Positions 51,327-59,905 of a stretch of DNA of 64,000 bases are shown here, in pieces (within the stretch, counting starts at the first letter, position 1; every line of letters begins with the position of its first letter). The translations under genes were made by a program, and so were the position numbers. The notes beneath the pieces were generated by a model. It saw only the letters and a program-made list of their open reading frames with translations. It searched no databases and was not told where the DNA came from. Origin of the DNA: Peribacillus frigoritolerans_B (GTDB taxonomy: Bacteria > Bacillota > Bacilli > Bacillales > DSM-1321); NCBI RefSeq assembly GCF_044762665.1, contig NZ_JBIWES010000001.1, positions 643,321 to 707,320 of the forward strand, in the 5' to 3' direction.

Positions 51327-52520
51327 TTAGGATAAAACTCTTTTTATGCGTTCGATTGCCCAATCCAAGTCTTCTTTTGTAATGACTAATGGCGGAGCAA
51401 AGCGGATAACTGTATCATGTGTTTCTTTACAAAGCAGTTTTTCTTCTTTAAGCTGCTCACAATAAGGTCTTGCCGCTTCTGTTAATTCGACTCCGATGAA
51501 TAAGCCTCGGCCGCGGATATCTTTAATCATTGGGTTCTTGATTTCTTTTAAACTATCCATAAAGTATTGTCCAAGCTCCAATGAACGTTCCGCAAGCTTC
51601 TCTTCTTCAAGGACTTCCAATGAAGCGATGGAAACCGCACATGCCAACGGATTGCCGCCGAATGTGGAACCATGGGAACCAGGATTGAATACGCCAAGGA
51701 TTTCACGGTTTGCAGCTACGCAAGAGATCGGGAAAACCCCGCCGCCCAGCGCCTTACCTAAAATGTACATATCCGGAACTACTCCATCCCAGTCAGAGGC
51801 GAACATTTTTCCTGAACGTCCAAGTCCTGACTGAATTTCATCGGAAACGAATAGGACATTATTTTCTTTACATAAGTCGTAAGCTTCTTTTAAGAATCCT
51901 TGTGGCGGTATGATGATTCCCGCTTCACCTTGAATCGGTTCGATTAAAAATCCAGCCGTTTGCGGTGTAATCGCTTCTTTCAATGCATCTAGATCGCCGT
52001 AAGGGATAAGCTTGATCCCTGGCAGCATCGGTCCAAAGCCCCTTCTATATTCCTCATCGGATGACAAGGACACCGCTGCCATCGTACGGCCATGGAAGTT
52101 TCCGATACATGCAATGATTTCAGCTTGGTTTTCTGCGATTCCCTTAACATCATAGCCCCAGCGTCTAACAGCTTTGATTGCTGTTTCAACGGCTTCAGCA
52201 CCTGTATTCATTGGCAGTGCCATGTCTTTTTGCGTAATGCGTGAAACCATTTCATACCATGGTCCTAATTTATCACTATGGAATGCACGGGACGTTAATG
52301 TTACGCGATCAGCTTGTTTTTTTAATTCGTCGATGATTTTCGGATGCCTGTGGCCTTGGTTCACTGCTGAATAGGCACTAAGCATATCCATATATTTGTT
52401 GCCTTCAGGATCTTCCACCCAAACTCCTTCTGCCTTCGCAATGACGATTGGAAGTGGATTATAATTGTTTGCACCATATTGTTCTGTTTGCTCGATTAAT
52501 TTTTCCGTTAAAGTTGTCAT
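51327..52520 (-). CDS. rocD: ornithine aminotransferase RocD
   Basis: PLP enzyme turning ornithine plus 2-oxoglutarate into glutamate semialdehyde and glutamate. 397 residues. PLP-binding Lys in YILGKALGGG, Asp in FVSDEIQSGLGRSG, NTGAEAVETAIKAVRRWGY near the N-terminus. AGGGGG site; 18 bases after rocA and 22 before rocG, so one operon. Confidence 0.95.
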   Translation of the reverse strand: MTTLTEKLIEQTEQYGANNYNPLPIVIAKAEGVWVEDPEGNKYMDMLSAYSAVNQGHRHPKIIDELKKQADRVTLTSRAFHSDKLGPWYEMVSRITQKDMALPMNTGAEAVETAIKAVRRWGYDVKGIAENQAEIIACIGNFHGRTMAAVSLSSDEEYRRGFGPMLPGIKLIPYGDLDALKEAITPQTAGFLIEPIQGEAGIIIPPQGFLKEAYDLCKENNVLFVSDEIQSGLGRSGKMFASDWDGVVPDMYILGKALGGGVFPISCVAANREILGVFNPGSHGSTFGGNPLACAVSIASLEVLEEEKLAERSLELGQYFMDSLKEIKNPMIKDIRGRGLFIGVELTEAARPYCEQLKEEKLLCKETHDTVIRFAPPLVITKEDLDWAIERIKRVLS

Positions 52521-52538
52521 GTTGATTCCCCCTAAAAT

Positions 52539-54086
52539 TTATAGCGTTTCCGATGTTGTTTTTCCTTGAAGGTGAAGAACTAAATAATCAGGACCGCCCG
52601 CTTTTGAATCTGTACCTGACATATTGAATCCGCCAAATGGCTGGTAACCTACAATGGCACCAGTACAGCCGCGATTGAAGTACAAGTTACCTACGTGGAA
52701 ATCCTCACGCGCTTGTTCGATATGTTCAATGTTGTTCGAGATGACCGCACCCGTTAATCCATAATCCGTGTTATTGGCAATCTCGATTGCATGATTGAAA
52801 TCTTTTGCCTTACAGAATGCAACCACCGGTCCGAAAATCTCTTCATTCATGACACGTGCGTTCTCATCCACATCGGCAATGATAGTTGGCTGGATGAAGA
52901 AACCTTTTGAATTGTCTCCTTCTCCACCTGCAACAATTTTCCCTTCTTCTTTACCGATTTCAACGTAGCTCATGACTTTGTCGTAAGCTGCTTGATCGAT
53001 GACAGGACCCATGAAGTTGTTTACATCCGTTGGTTCCCCGATTGTTTTTTCTTTCGTTAATTCAATGGCACGATTCAAGACTTGTTCATATACATCTTCC
53101 ACTATGACGGCACGTGAACAAGCAGAACATTTTTGACCGGAGAATCCGAATGCAGAAGCGACGATTGATTGTGCCGCCAATTCCAGATCAGCCTCTTTAT
53201 CAACAACGATCGTATCTTTACCGCCCATTTCAGCGATGACACGTTTTAACCAGATTTGGCCTTCCTGAACTTTTGACGCACGCTCATAAATACGGATACC
53301 GACATCACGAGATCCCGTGAAGCTGATGAAACGTGTACGAGGATGATCTACCAAGTAATCTCCTACTTCGGCACCGCTTCCTGGAATGAAGTTCACAACT
53401 CCTGCAGGCAAGCCCGCTTCTTCCAACACTTCGATGAATTTAGCTGCAATGATAGGTGTTGTACTGGCCGGTTTCAATAAAACTGTATTACCTGAAACGA
53501 GAGCAGCCGTCGTCATGCCTGCCATGATCGCAAATGGGAAGTTCCAAGGTGAGATGATGACACCGACACCAAGTGGAATATAATTGAAAGCATTGTGTTC
53601 AATCGGACGGCTTTCCACTGGCATGCCGTCTTTAAGCTTCAGCATTTGACGTGCATAGTATTCCATGAAGTCGATCGCTTCCGCTGTATCTGCATCCGCT
53701 TCATTCCAAGGCTTTCCTGCTTCTTTAACCAATAGAGCCGAGAAATAGTGTTTTCTTCTGCGAACGATCGCTGCAGCCCTGAATAAAATGTTTGCACGCA
53801 CTTCCGCTTTCGTTTTTCTCCAAGTTTGGAATGTCTTATCTGCCGCTTGCATCGCTTGCTCAGCAAGATCTTTATTCGCTTTGGATACGGTTCCAATAAC
53901 TTCTTCTTTATTTGCTGGGTTTACAGAGGTAATGACTTCATCAGTAAACACTTTTTCGCCATTAATGATCAGCGGATATTTCTTCCCTAGATCATTAGCT
54001 ACATCATTCAATGCCGCTTGAAAAGCTTTTTTGTTTTCTTCGATTTTAAAATTAGTAAATGGTTCGTGTTTATATGGTTGGACCAT
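52539..54086 (-). CDS. rocA: L-glutamate gamma-semialdehyde (1-pyrroline-5-carboxylate) dehydrogenase RocA
   Basis: Oxidises glutamate semialdehyde from ornithine or proline to glutamate with NAD. 515 residues. Catalytic Cys in FGFSGQKCSACSR, general base in VIAEMGGKD, NAD site ISFTGSRDVG, and the C-terminal YQPFGGFNMSGTDSKAGG. First gene of the rocA-rocD-rocG operon; two Sig54-type promoters precede it. Confidence 0.95.
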   Translation of the reverse strand: MVQPYKHEPFTNFKIEENKKAFQAALNDVANDLGKKYPLIINGEKVFTDEVITSVNPANKEEVIGTVSKANKDLAEQAMQAADKTFQTWRKTKAEVRANILFRAAAIVRRRKHYFSALLVKEAGKPWNEADADTAEAIDFMEYYARQMLKLKDGMPVESRPIEHNAFNYIPLGVGVIISPWNFPFAIMAGMTTAALVSGNTVLLKPASTTPIIAAKFIEVLEEAGLPAGVVNFIPGSGAEVGDYLVDHPRTRFISFTGSRDVGIRIYERASKVQEGQIWLKRVIAEMGGKDTIVVDKEADLELAAQSIVASAFGFSGQKCSACSRAVIVEDVYEQVLNRAIELTKEKTIGEPTDVNNFMGPVIDQAAYDKVMSYVEIGKEEGKIVAGGEGDNSKGFFIQPTIIADVDENARVMNEEIFGPVVAFCKAKDFNHAIEIANNTDYGLTGAVISNNIEHIEQAREDFHVGNLYFNRGCTGAIVGYQPFGGFNMSGTDSKAGGPDYLVLHLQGKTTSETL

Positions 54087-54135
54087 TATGTCTCATCTCC
54101 CTAAAGTTTATGTTTTTACTTCTCCCTTATTAATC

Positions 54136-54153
54136 AAGCAAGTTCCGTGCCAA
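54136..54153 (-). promoter_or_regulatory. Sig54 (SigL) promoter of rocA operon, proximal
   Basis: Reverse strand TTGGCAC-N5-TTGCTT, a near-perfect -24/-12 element (consensus TGGCAC-N5-TTGCW), placing the start about 40 bases ahead of the rocA ATG. Confidence 0.85.
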
Positions 54154-54295
54154 CTTTTCATTTTTTCGAAAAAATAATGTTTTTTCTTTAAAAATGCAAT
54201 GAAATTCAGCACTTTAAGGGGGAAATTGACATAGTATGCCATTTTTTTTTGCTCTAATCCCTATTTTTGTCGCTAAAACCTTACACTTTTTATTA

Positions 54296-54313
54296 ATGCA
54301 AATTTCATGCCAA
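54296..54313 (-). promoter_or_regulatory. second Sig54-type element, distal
   Basis: Reverse strand TTGGCAT-N5-TTGCAT, another good -24/-12 match in the same orientation, about 160 bases further from rocA. May be a tandem promoter. Confidence 0.65.
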
Positions 54314-54353
54314 CTAGAAAAAACATAAAAAACAGCGTTTTTACACTTTTTTC

Positions 54354-54409
54354 GCAAAATATTTTTGCACTTCCATGCAAAATAATCTTGCTGTGCAAAT
54401 TTTATTTGC
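54354..54409. promoter_or_regulatory. RocR-type upstream activating sequences
   Basis: Perfect palindromes GCAAAA-tat-TTTTGC (54354-54368) and GCAAAT-ttt-ATTTGC (54395-54409), centres 41 bases apart, about four helical turns; between them TTTTGCA-N6-TGCAAAA (54363-54382) is a further inverted repeat. They resemble B. subtilis RocR enhancers and lie within reach of both Sig54 promoters. The right palindrome overlaps the -35 of rocR, which would give autorepression. Confidence 0.75.
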
Positions 54410-54434
54410 GCCTTTGCTTCAATTCCTCTACAAT
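54406..54434 (+). promoter_or_regulatory. SigA-type promoter of rocR
   Basis: TTGCGC at 54406-54411, 17-base spacer, TACAAT at 54429-54434; its -35 is overlapped by the palindrome at 54395-54409. Confidence 0.65.
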
Positions 54435-54468
54435 AGCCCTAAGAAAAGAAGAAAAACGGGAGGCATTC

Positions 54469-55881
54469 ATGAATTTAGATCAAATCATTAAAATAGATGG
54501 TTTCCAATCCATCCTCTATTCGCTTGTGGATGTAATCGATACAGGGATACATATAATCGATATAAAAGGGCGGACCATTGTATATAACAAGAAAATGGCA
54601 GAAATTGAAGGAATGGATTCAGAAGAAGTGTTAGGGAAGAAGATTCACGAAATCTTTAAATTCAAGGAAGAAACGGAAAGTACATTAATAAGGGCACTTC
54701 ATTCGGGTAAGACAACCGAGAACTCGAAGCAGACCTACTTCAATAATCTTGGTCAGGAAATTACAACAATCAATAATACGTTTCCGATTTTGGATCAAAA
54801 GCAAAATATCATCGGAGCAATTGAAGTGGCAAAGGATATAACGAATCTGGAAAGAATCATTAAAGATAACATCTTAAATAAGGGCGATACCAAATATACG
54901 TTTGACAGCATCATCGGAACGAGTGAAAATTTCCTGGAAGTCATAGAAAAGAGCAAGCGCTCGACCAGAACGGCATCCTCCATCCTCATCGTTGGGGAAA
55001 CGGGCACCGGAAAAGAGCTCTTCGCCCAAAGCATCCATAATGGCAGCAGCCGTTCGACACATCCTTTCATCAGCCAAAACTGTGCTGCCCTGCCAGATAG
55101 TCTAATTGAAGGAATACTCTTCGGCACAAAGAAAGGCGCCTTCACCGGATCGATTGAAAGGCCTGGATTATTCGAACAGGCACAGGGCGGTACCATCCTG
55201 CTAGATGAAATCAACTCATTAAATCCGAACATGCAAGCGAAATTATTACGGGCCCTTCAAGAAAGGACGATTCGCCGTGTTGGGGATACAAAGGATAAAA
55301 AAATTGACGTTAGGGTCATTGCAACGATAAATGAAGATCCGATAGATGCCATTTCAAATGATCATTTACGAAAGGATTTATACTACCGATTAAGTGTCGT
55401 TTCGTTATTCATCCCGCCGCTTCGTGAACGGAAAGAGGATATTCCTTTGCTGGCGCAATCCTTCATCGAGAAATTCAATGCGCTGTTCGAATTGAATATA
55501 GAAGGGATCAGCGAAGAGGTCTACTCGCTTTTTTATGATTACGACTGGCCCGGGAACGTAAGGGAACTTGAACATATCATTGAGGGTGCCATGAATTTAA
55601 TGGAACCTGGCGATACAAAGATTGCCATCGTCCACCTTCCGGCTCTATTTAGGAAGAAAGCCCATTTGGAAGACATTCATCCCGAAAGAAAAGAGACTCA
55701 TGCAAATGGGGATTTACAGGAGTCGACCTTATCTCTTGATGACTATATCGCCAATACTGAAAAGCAATACTTGGAGAAGATATTGAAGGAACATGGCATG
55801 AATATCTCCCAAGCAGCCAAGGCCCTGAATATTAGCCGCCAAAGTCTTCAATACCGTTTGAAAAAGTATCAGGTTAAATAG
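54469..55881 (+). CDS. rocR: Sig54-dependent activator RocR
   Basis: 470 residues from ATG 54469 (GGGAGG upstream); the open frame to 54307 covers the regulatory region. N-terminal PAS sensor (about 20-130), AAA+ domain with Walker A GETGTGKE, Sig54-contact loop GAFTGS, Walker B GGTILLDEINSL, and the C-terminal Fis-type helix-turn-helix (MNISQAAKALNISRQSLQYRLKKY). Activates arginine/ornithine catabolism in response to ornithine or citrulline in B. subtilis; divergent from rocA here. Confidence 0.95.
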   Translation: MNLDQIIKIDGFQSILYSLVDVIDTGIHIIDIKGRTIVYNKKMAEIEGMDSEEVLGKKIHEIFKFKEETESTLIRALHSGKTTENSKQTYFNNLGQEITTINNTFPILDQKQNIIGAIEVAKDITNLERIIKDNILNKGDTKYTFDSIIGTSENFLEVIEKSKRSTRTASSILIVGETGTGKELFAQSIHNGSSRSTHPFISQNCAALPDSLIEGILFGTKKGAFTGSIERPGLFEQAQGGTILLDEINSLNPNMQAKLLRALQERTIRRVGDTKDKKIDVRVIATINEDPIDAISNDHLRKDLYYRLSVVSLFIPPLRERKEDIPLLAQSFIEKFNALFELNIEGISEEVYSLFYDYDWPGNVRELEHIIEGAMNLMEPGDTKIAIVHLPALFRKKAHLEDIHPERKETHANGDLQESTLSLDDYIANTEKQYLEKILKEHGMNISQAAKALNISRQSLQYRLKKYQVK

Positions 55882-55887
55882 CACAAA

Positions 55888-55915
55888 GAAGGCCCCCATT
55901 ACATGGAGGGCCTTC
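55888..55915 (+). terminator. terminator of rocR, copy 1
   Basis: Stem GAAGGCCC / GGGCCTTC with an inner CCAT/ATGG stem. The same hairpin sequence recurs at 56019-56049 after repeat R5. Confidence 0.75.
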
Positions 55916-55920
55916 AGTTT

Positions 55921-56014
55921 AGCGGCGGAAAGGGAGGGGCTTTCTGAAATCTACTGGAACGTTTTTCAAATAAAAAAACTGCAGGCAAACTCACTTTCTA
56001 CGAATTTGTCTACA
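55921..56014 (+). repeat. dispersed repeat, copy R5
   Basis: AGCGGCGGAAAGGGAG through CTGGAACGTTTTTCAAAT matches R1 and R2; the tail with CTGCAGGCAAACTC matches R4. Lies between two copies of the AAGGCCCCCAT hairpin. Confidence 0.75.
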
Positions 56015-56018
56015 GTCT

Positions 56019-56049
56019 GAAGGCCCCCATGATAATGAGAGCCTTTTTT
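56019..56049. terminator. terminator hairpin, copy 2
   Basis: AAGGCCCCCAT then ATGAGAGCCTT and a T-run, a degraded second copy of the hairpin at 55888. May serve the reverse-strand azoR gene as well. Confidence 0.6.
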
Positions 56050-56073
56050 GCTTCTATTCATTTCACTTCGCCA

Positions 56074-56700
56074 TCAGAATGCTTCAGCGGCTTTCGCAAC
56101 GTTTTCCAAACCATCCGCGATGATTTTTTGTGTCCGGTCCGGATACTGATTATGGCCTTCAATGACCACGGTCTCTGGATTGTTGATTCCCCATAGGCCA
56201 ATGATATTTTTCACTAAATTCACGGCCATTTCAGCAGAAGCCATTCCTTCTAATGCATAATCAGAACCGCGGGCATTCAATAGCATGACTTTTTTATCCC
56301 CAGCATACCCGACAGGACCTTCCGCCGTATAATTGAACATTTTACCTGCTTGTGCCAAATATGAAAGATATGTGATTAACGGTGCAGGAACCGTTGAGTT
56401 CCATAGAGGGAAAGCGAATACCACTTTATCCATGGCCAGGAATTGATTTAAATATTGGTCAACCAGTTTGGCCGCATTTTCCTCTTCAGCTGTCAGTTCA
56501 AGACCTTGGTTGCGTTTATAAAGCCCGGTAATCGCAGTATTTCCATAGTAAGGAAGTTCTTCTTTAAATAAATCCAGCTCAGTCACTTCATCCGCACGGT
56601 GTGTCTCTTTATATGTTTGCAAGAATGTGTCATACATTTTCGAGCTGATTGCCTGTTCTGCAGGACGATCGTTCACTTTTACGAATAATACTTTTGTCAT
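56074..56700 (-). CDS. azoR: FMN-dependent NADH:quinone/azo oxidoreductase AzoR
   Basis: 208 residues from ATG 56700 (GAGGAG nine bases upstream; MTKVLFVKVNDRPAEQ aligns with the start of B. subtilis AzoR1). A longer reading from 56760 adds MGFLSRLFGNKETAAEENGK and also has GAGAGG nearby, so it cannot be excluded. FMN region FAFPLWNSTVPAPL and LLNARGSDY are present. Reduces quinones and azo dyes; third gene of the catD-catE-azoR group. Confidence 0.9.
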   Translation of the reverse strand: MTKVLFVKVNDRPAEQAISSKMYDTFLQTYKETHRADEVTELDLFKEELPYYGNTAITGLYKRNQGLELTAEEENAAKLVDQYLNQFLAMDKVVFAFPLWNSTVPAPLITYLSYLAQAGKMFNYTAEGPVGYAGDKKVMLLNARGSDYALEGMASAEMAVNLVKNIIGLWGINNPETVVIEGHNQYPDRTQKIIADGLENVAKAAEAF

Positions 56701-56790
56701 TTTCCCATTCTCCTCTGCCGCGGTTTCTTTATTTCCAAATAATCTGCTTAAGAATCCCATTATCCTCTCACCATTGCTTTCTCTTATAAT

Positions 56791-57636
56791 TTAGACGACT
56801 AAATGAATCTCATTGCCTGATGGATCTGTTACGGCGAAAAACCGTTCTTTTTCCGTGACTGCAGCCCCGATTCCTTTCAGTTGTTCCGTTACTTTGTTTC
56901 TCGCTTCTTCATCTGCAAAAACGAGTGTAAACCAGTTTAGCCCTACACTATTTTCCTTCGGGGCAGGGGCGCCAACGCCATTCCAAGTGTTCAATCCGAT
57001 GTGATGGTGATATCCGCCGGTTGAAGTAAAGAGCGCTCCTCCATATCGATTCACGACGGTAAACCCAAGACCTTGCATGTAAAACTCCTCCGTTTTACGT
57101 AAATCCGCTACATGCAGATGTATATGCCCCATTAAAGTACCTGCAGGCAGTTTGCTCCACTCACCATCGCTTTCTTTCAGCAGGTCATTCCCATCCAACG
57201 GATCCGTGCCCATTTCGACCTCCCCACCGGCCCATCTCCAATCAGTTGATGGCCGGTCAGAGTATACTTCGATGCCATTTCCATCCGGATCGGTAATGTA
57301 TAGCGCTTCACTCACTTTATGATCCGCCGCTCCAAATGGATATTTCGTTTGAAGTAAATGGCGTAAAAAAATCGATAAGTCGGCACGGCTTGGCAGCAAC
57401 AGGGCAAAGTGATATAAGCCTGTCGTCCGCCCTTCTTTCGGAATCACATCCGCAGGCTGCTCAAGAGTCAGCAACGGGGTTTTTCCGTCTGTCGTCAAAA
57501 CAGCTTGCCGGTCCGTTTTCTTCAATACTTGAAGACCGATGATTTCTTGATAAAACAGAATGGCCTTATTCAAATCCAAAACATTTATACTGACTTCGCC
57601 AACAAAAGTAATTGGTTTTTGATGAAAATTTTCCAT
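56791..57636 (-). CDS. catE: catechol-2,3-dioxygenase CatE (VOC superfamily)
   Basis: 281 residues with two vicinal-oxygen-chelate modules. Metal ligands expected in GHIHLHVADLRKTEEFY (His), GGYHHHIGLNTW (His) and DPSGNEIHL (Glu), plus the N-terminal VSINVLDLNKAILFYQEIIGL. Ring-cleaving detoxification of catechol. Separated from catD by 4 bases. Confidence 0.9.
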   Translation of the reverse strand: MENFHQKPITFVGEVSINVLDLNKAILFYQEIIGLQVLKKTDRQAVLTTDGKTPLLTLEQPADVIPKEGRTTGLYHFALLLPSRADLSIFLRHLLQTKYPFGAADHKVSEALYITDPDGNGIEVYSDRPSTDWRWAGGEVEMGTDPLDGNDLLKESDGEWSKLPAGTLMGHIHLHVADLRKTEEFYMQGLGFTVVNRYGGALFTSTGGYHHHIGLNTWNGVGAPAPKENSVGLNWFTLVFADEEARNKVTEQLKGIGAAVTEKERFFAVTDPSGNEIHLVV

Positions 57637-57640
57637 ATTG

Positions 57641-58045
57641 TCACATCCCTTTTTTATTGAAAATCACGTTATCCAACGAAAGAACCGTGCGGTTTGCACA
57701 CGCTAGATAGACAGACATGGCAAGCAGTGCCAAGTCCAATTCGTAACCCGCCGCTTGCCCGTTTCCTAGAAAACCAGCAGGTAATTTAGCCGTGAAAATC
57801 GCCCCCGCCATAATGACTGCAAATAGGACGGAAACGATTCGTGTTCCCAAACCCAGTATAACCGCAAGTCCTCCGATCAATTCGATTCCTGCAACGATGT
57901 ACGCCATGAAGCCAGGAATGCCAAGGCTATCGAAAAATCCTGCCGTATTTCCTATGCCTCCTTGAAACTTTGAAACGCCGTGAATGAAAAAAGTAAGACC
58001 TAAAATTACCCTTAAAAAAAATTGGGCTGCATCATTTTTATTCAT
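57641..58045 (-). CDS. catD: DoxX-family membrane protein CatD
   Basis: 134 residues, four spans; VILGLTFFIHGVSKFQGG and GIELIGGLAVILGLGTR are DoxX hallmarks. In B. subtilis catDE form one operon for quinone/catechol resistance, repressed by the DUF24 regulators CatR/YodB. Same arrangement here with azoR added. Confidence 0.9.
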   Translation of the reverse strand: MNKNDAAQFFLRVILGLTFFIHGVSKFQGGIGNTAGFFDSLGIPGFMAYIVAGIELIGGLAVILGLGTRIVSVLFAVIMAGAIFTAKLPAGFLGNGQAAGYELDLALLAMSVYLACANRTVLSLDNVIFNKKGM

Positions 58046-58067
58046 GTATGAACTCTCCTTTTGTCGG

Positions 58068-58080
58068 TTACTTTATGTAA
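58068..58080. promoter_or_regulatory. candidate operator of catD promoter
   Basis: Inverted repeat TTAC-N5-GTAA overlapping the predicted transcription start of catD, a form used by DUF24/HxlR repressors. A CatR/YodB homologue would be the natural ligand. Confidence 0.5.
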
Positions 58081-58083
58081 GTG

Positions 58084-58112
58084 ATTATATTTTAATAAGT
58101 ATATAATGTCAA
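58084..58112 (-). promoter_or_regulatory. consensus SigA promoter of catD-catE-azoR
   Basis: Reverse strand TTGACA-N17-TATAAT, an exact match to the SigA consensus with ideal spacing. Such a strong promoter needs a repressor, in keeping with the adjacent inverted repeat. Confidence 0.85.
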
Positions 58113-58149
58113 GTAAGTTTATTGGAATTTCATTTTTCCCCAAAATAAA

Positions 58150-58173
58150 AACGAATTGCCGAAGCAACTCGTT
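58150..58173 (-). terminator. terminator of the metal/peptide ABC operon
   Basis: Reverse strand AACGAGTTGC-ttcg-GCAATTCGTT then TTTATTTTG, about 170 bases past the last ATPase gene. Confidence 0.65.
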
Positions 58174-58346
58174 CCATGGTGTTCTATTTAAATGTACTAA
58201 ATGGTTGAATTGATGATGAAGGAATCCGGCAATCGTTCTCCCGACTTCCTAGAACTCTATCTAATGAATGAAACCATAAGGCTTCTATACGTAGGAACTA
58301 CAGGATTACTGCCCTTATGAGCGTAAGGTGATAAGTGGCGGGTAAT
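58174..58346. other. 3' region of ABC operon
   Basis: No ORF or element recognised between the last ATPase gene and the terminator. Confidence 0.35.
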
Positions 58347-59111
58347 TCAGTCAAACATCGAAATCAGTTCTTTTGTGTATGAATGGCGATCGCTGCAAAA
58401 AAGCTGTTCGTTTTCGAAAGAATCCACAATAACACCTCCCTTCATCACCATGATCCGTTGGCTCATCTCCTGTACTGCCGATAGATCATGAGAAATGAAA
58501 AGGTAGGAAATGTCCAAAGTCTCCCGCAGCCCGCCTAACAATTTCAGCACCGCCGCTTGAGAAAGGACGTCCAGGCTTGAAGCCGGTTCATCCAATATTA
58601 TAAGGGCCGGTTCAATGCTGATCGCGCGTGCAATGGTCACCCGCTGTTTTTGTCCTCCGCTTAGCTCATGCGGGTAACGTTCAGCAAAACTCTTTGGAAG
58701 CTCCACGCTTTCCAGGAGCTGACCGATAAAGTTCGCTTCACTTGTATACGTAAAATATTTCATATTGACCTGACTGCCAAATTGAAGATATGGATCCATT
58801 AGTGAATCTTTAATCCTTAGTTTTGGATTCAAGGCAGATGCAGGATTTTGCAAAACGGCCTGGATGTTCTTGCGATAAGGTTTTAAACTGCGTTCGCTTT
58901 TGTTTTGCAGCGCGGTTCCTTCAAATAAGATGCTGCCCTTGTCAAAGGATTCAATCTGAAGGATGAGTCTTGCCAGTGTGCTTTTTCCGCAGCCGCTCTC
59001 CCCCACTAACCCGAGGCATTCCTTCCTTTCAATGCTGAAATTCACGCCCTTTAGTATTTCCACTCCGTTATCATAGGTTTTATGGACATTTCGTACTTCT
59101 AATAAACTCAC
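58347..59111 (-). CDS. ABC ATPase, NikE/OppF type
   Basis: 254 residues. Walker A GESGCGKSTL, signature LSGGQKQRVTIA, Walker B LIILDEPASSLD, His switch FISHDLSAV. Second ATPase of the importer; its start overlaps the preceding ATPase by 4 bases (ATGA). Confidence 0.92.
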   Translation of the reverse strand: MSLLEVRNVHKTYDNGVEILKGVNFSIERKECLGLVGESGCGKSTLARLILQIESFDKGSILFEGTALQNKSERSLKPYRKNIQAVLQNPASALNPKLRIKDSLMDPYLQFGSQVNMKYFTYTSEANFIGQLLESVELPKSFAERYPHELSGGQKQRVTIARAISIEPALIILDEPASSLDVLSQAAVLKLLGGLRETLDISYLFISHDLSAVQEMSQRIMVMKGGVIVDSFENEQLFCSDRHSYTKELISMFD

Positions 59112-59905
59112 CCTGACACTCCTTCAAGCTTAATTGGAATTCTCCTCAATGATGGCGATGATTGAATCAGTTTTTTCGTATAAGCATGCTGCGGATGGTT
59201 CAAAACCTGATTTTTATCACCGGTCTCAATGATGGCCCCGTCTTTCATGACCGCAATGCGATCCGCATACTTCCTGACATGACGTAAATCATGAGTAATG
59301 AACAAGACGGCACATCCGGTTTCTTTTTGGAGCTTTGATAACAGTTGCAATACCTTAAAGGAAGATACACTGTCCAAGGCTGTAGTCGGTTCATCCGCTA
59401 TCAAGATATCAGGTTCAAGTAAAAGGGCTATTGAAATGGATACGCGTTGAAGCTGCCCACCGCTTAATTGAAAAGGGTACCTGCCATAGATATCTTCATT
59501 CAGGCCCACCGAAATGAGCGCATTGACCGCTTGCTGCCGCCTTGCCTTTTTGGACAGGTTCAAATGTGTCCGTTGATATTCGTCGAAATGCTGACCGATG
59601 GTAAGGAACGGTGTGAAAGAACCCTGGTAATCTTGAAAAATATAAGCAAGGCGCTTTCCGCGAATCTTCCTGATTTCAGAGGAAGATAGCGTTAAAAGAT
59701 TCTTTTCCCCGTACCATATTTCCCCCTTCGCTTGGAGATTGGGTGCAAGCAGTTGACATATTGCCATGGCCGTCATGCTTTTGCCGCTCCCGCTTTGTCC
59801 GACAAGTGCGAACCACTCACCTTCCTGCACATCTAATGAAAGATCCTTGACGATATGATTTTGCTTTCCCATGATATGCAGCTGCCTAACGGATAAAATG
59901 CTCAT
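59108..59905 (-). CDS. ABC ATPase, NikD/OppD type
   Basis: 265 residues. Walker A GQSGSGKSM, signature LSGGQLQRVSI, Walker B LIADEPTTALD, and the family extension HPQHAYTKKLIQSSPSLRR near the C-terminus. Start overlaps the permease gene by 4 bases. Confidence 0.92.
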   Translation of the reverse strand: MSILSVRQLHIMGKQNHIVKDLSLDVQEGEWFALVGQSGSGKSMTAMAICQLLAPNLQAKGEIWYGEKNLLTLSSSEIRKIRGKRLAYIFQDYQGSFTPFLTIGQHFDEYQRTHLNLSKKARRQQAVNALISVGLNEDIYGRYPFQLSGGQLQRVSISIALLLEPDILIADEPTTALDSVSSFKVLQLLSKLQKETGCAVLFITHDLRHVRKYADRIAVMKDGAIIETGDKNQVLNHPQHAYTKKLIQSSPSLRRIPIKLEGVSG

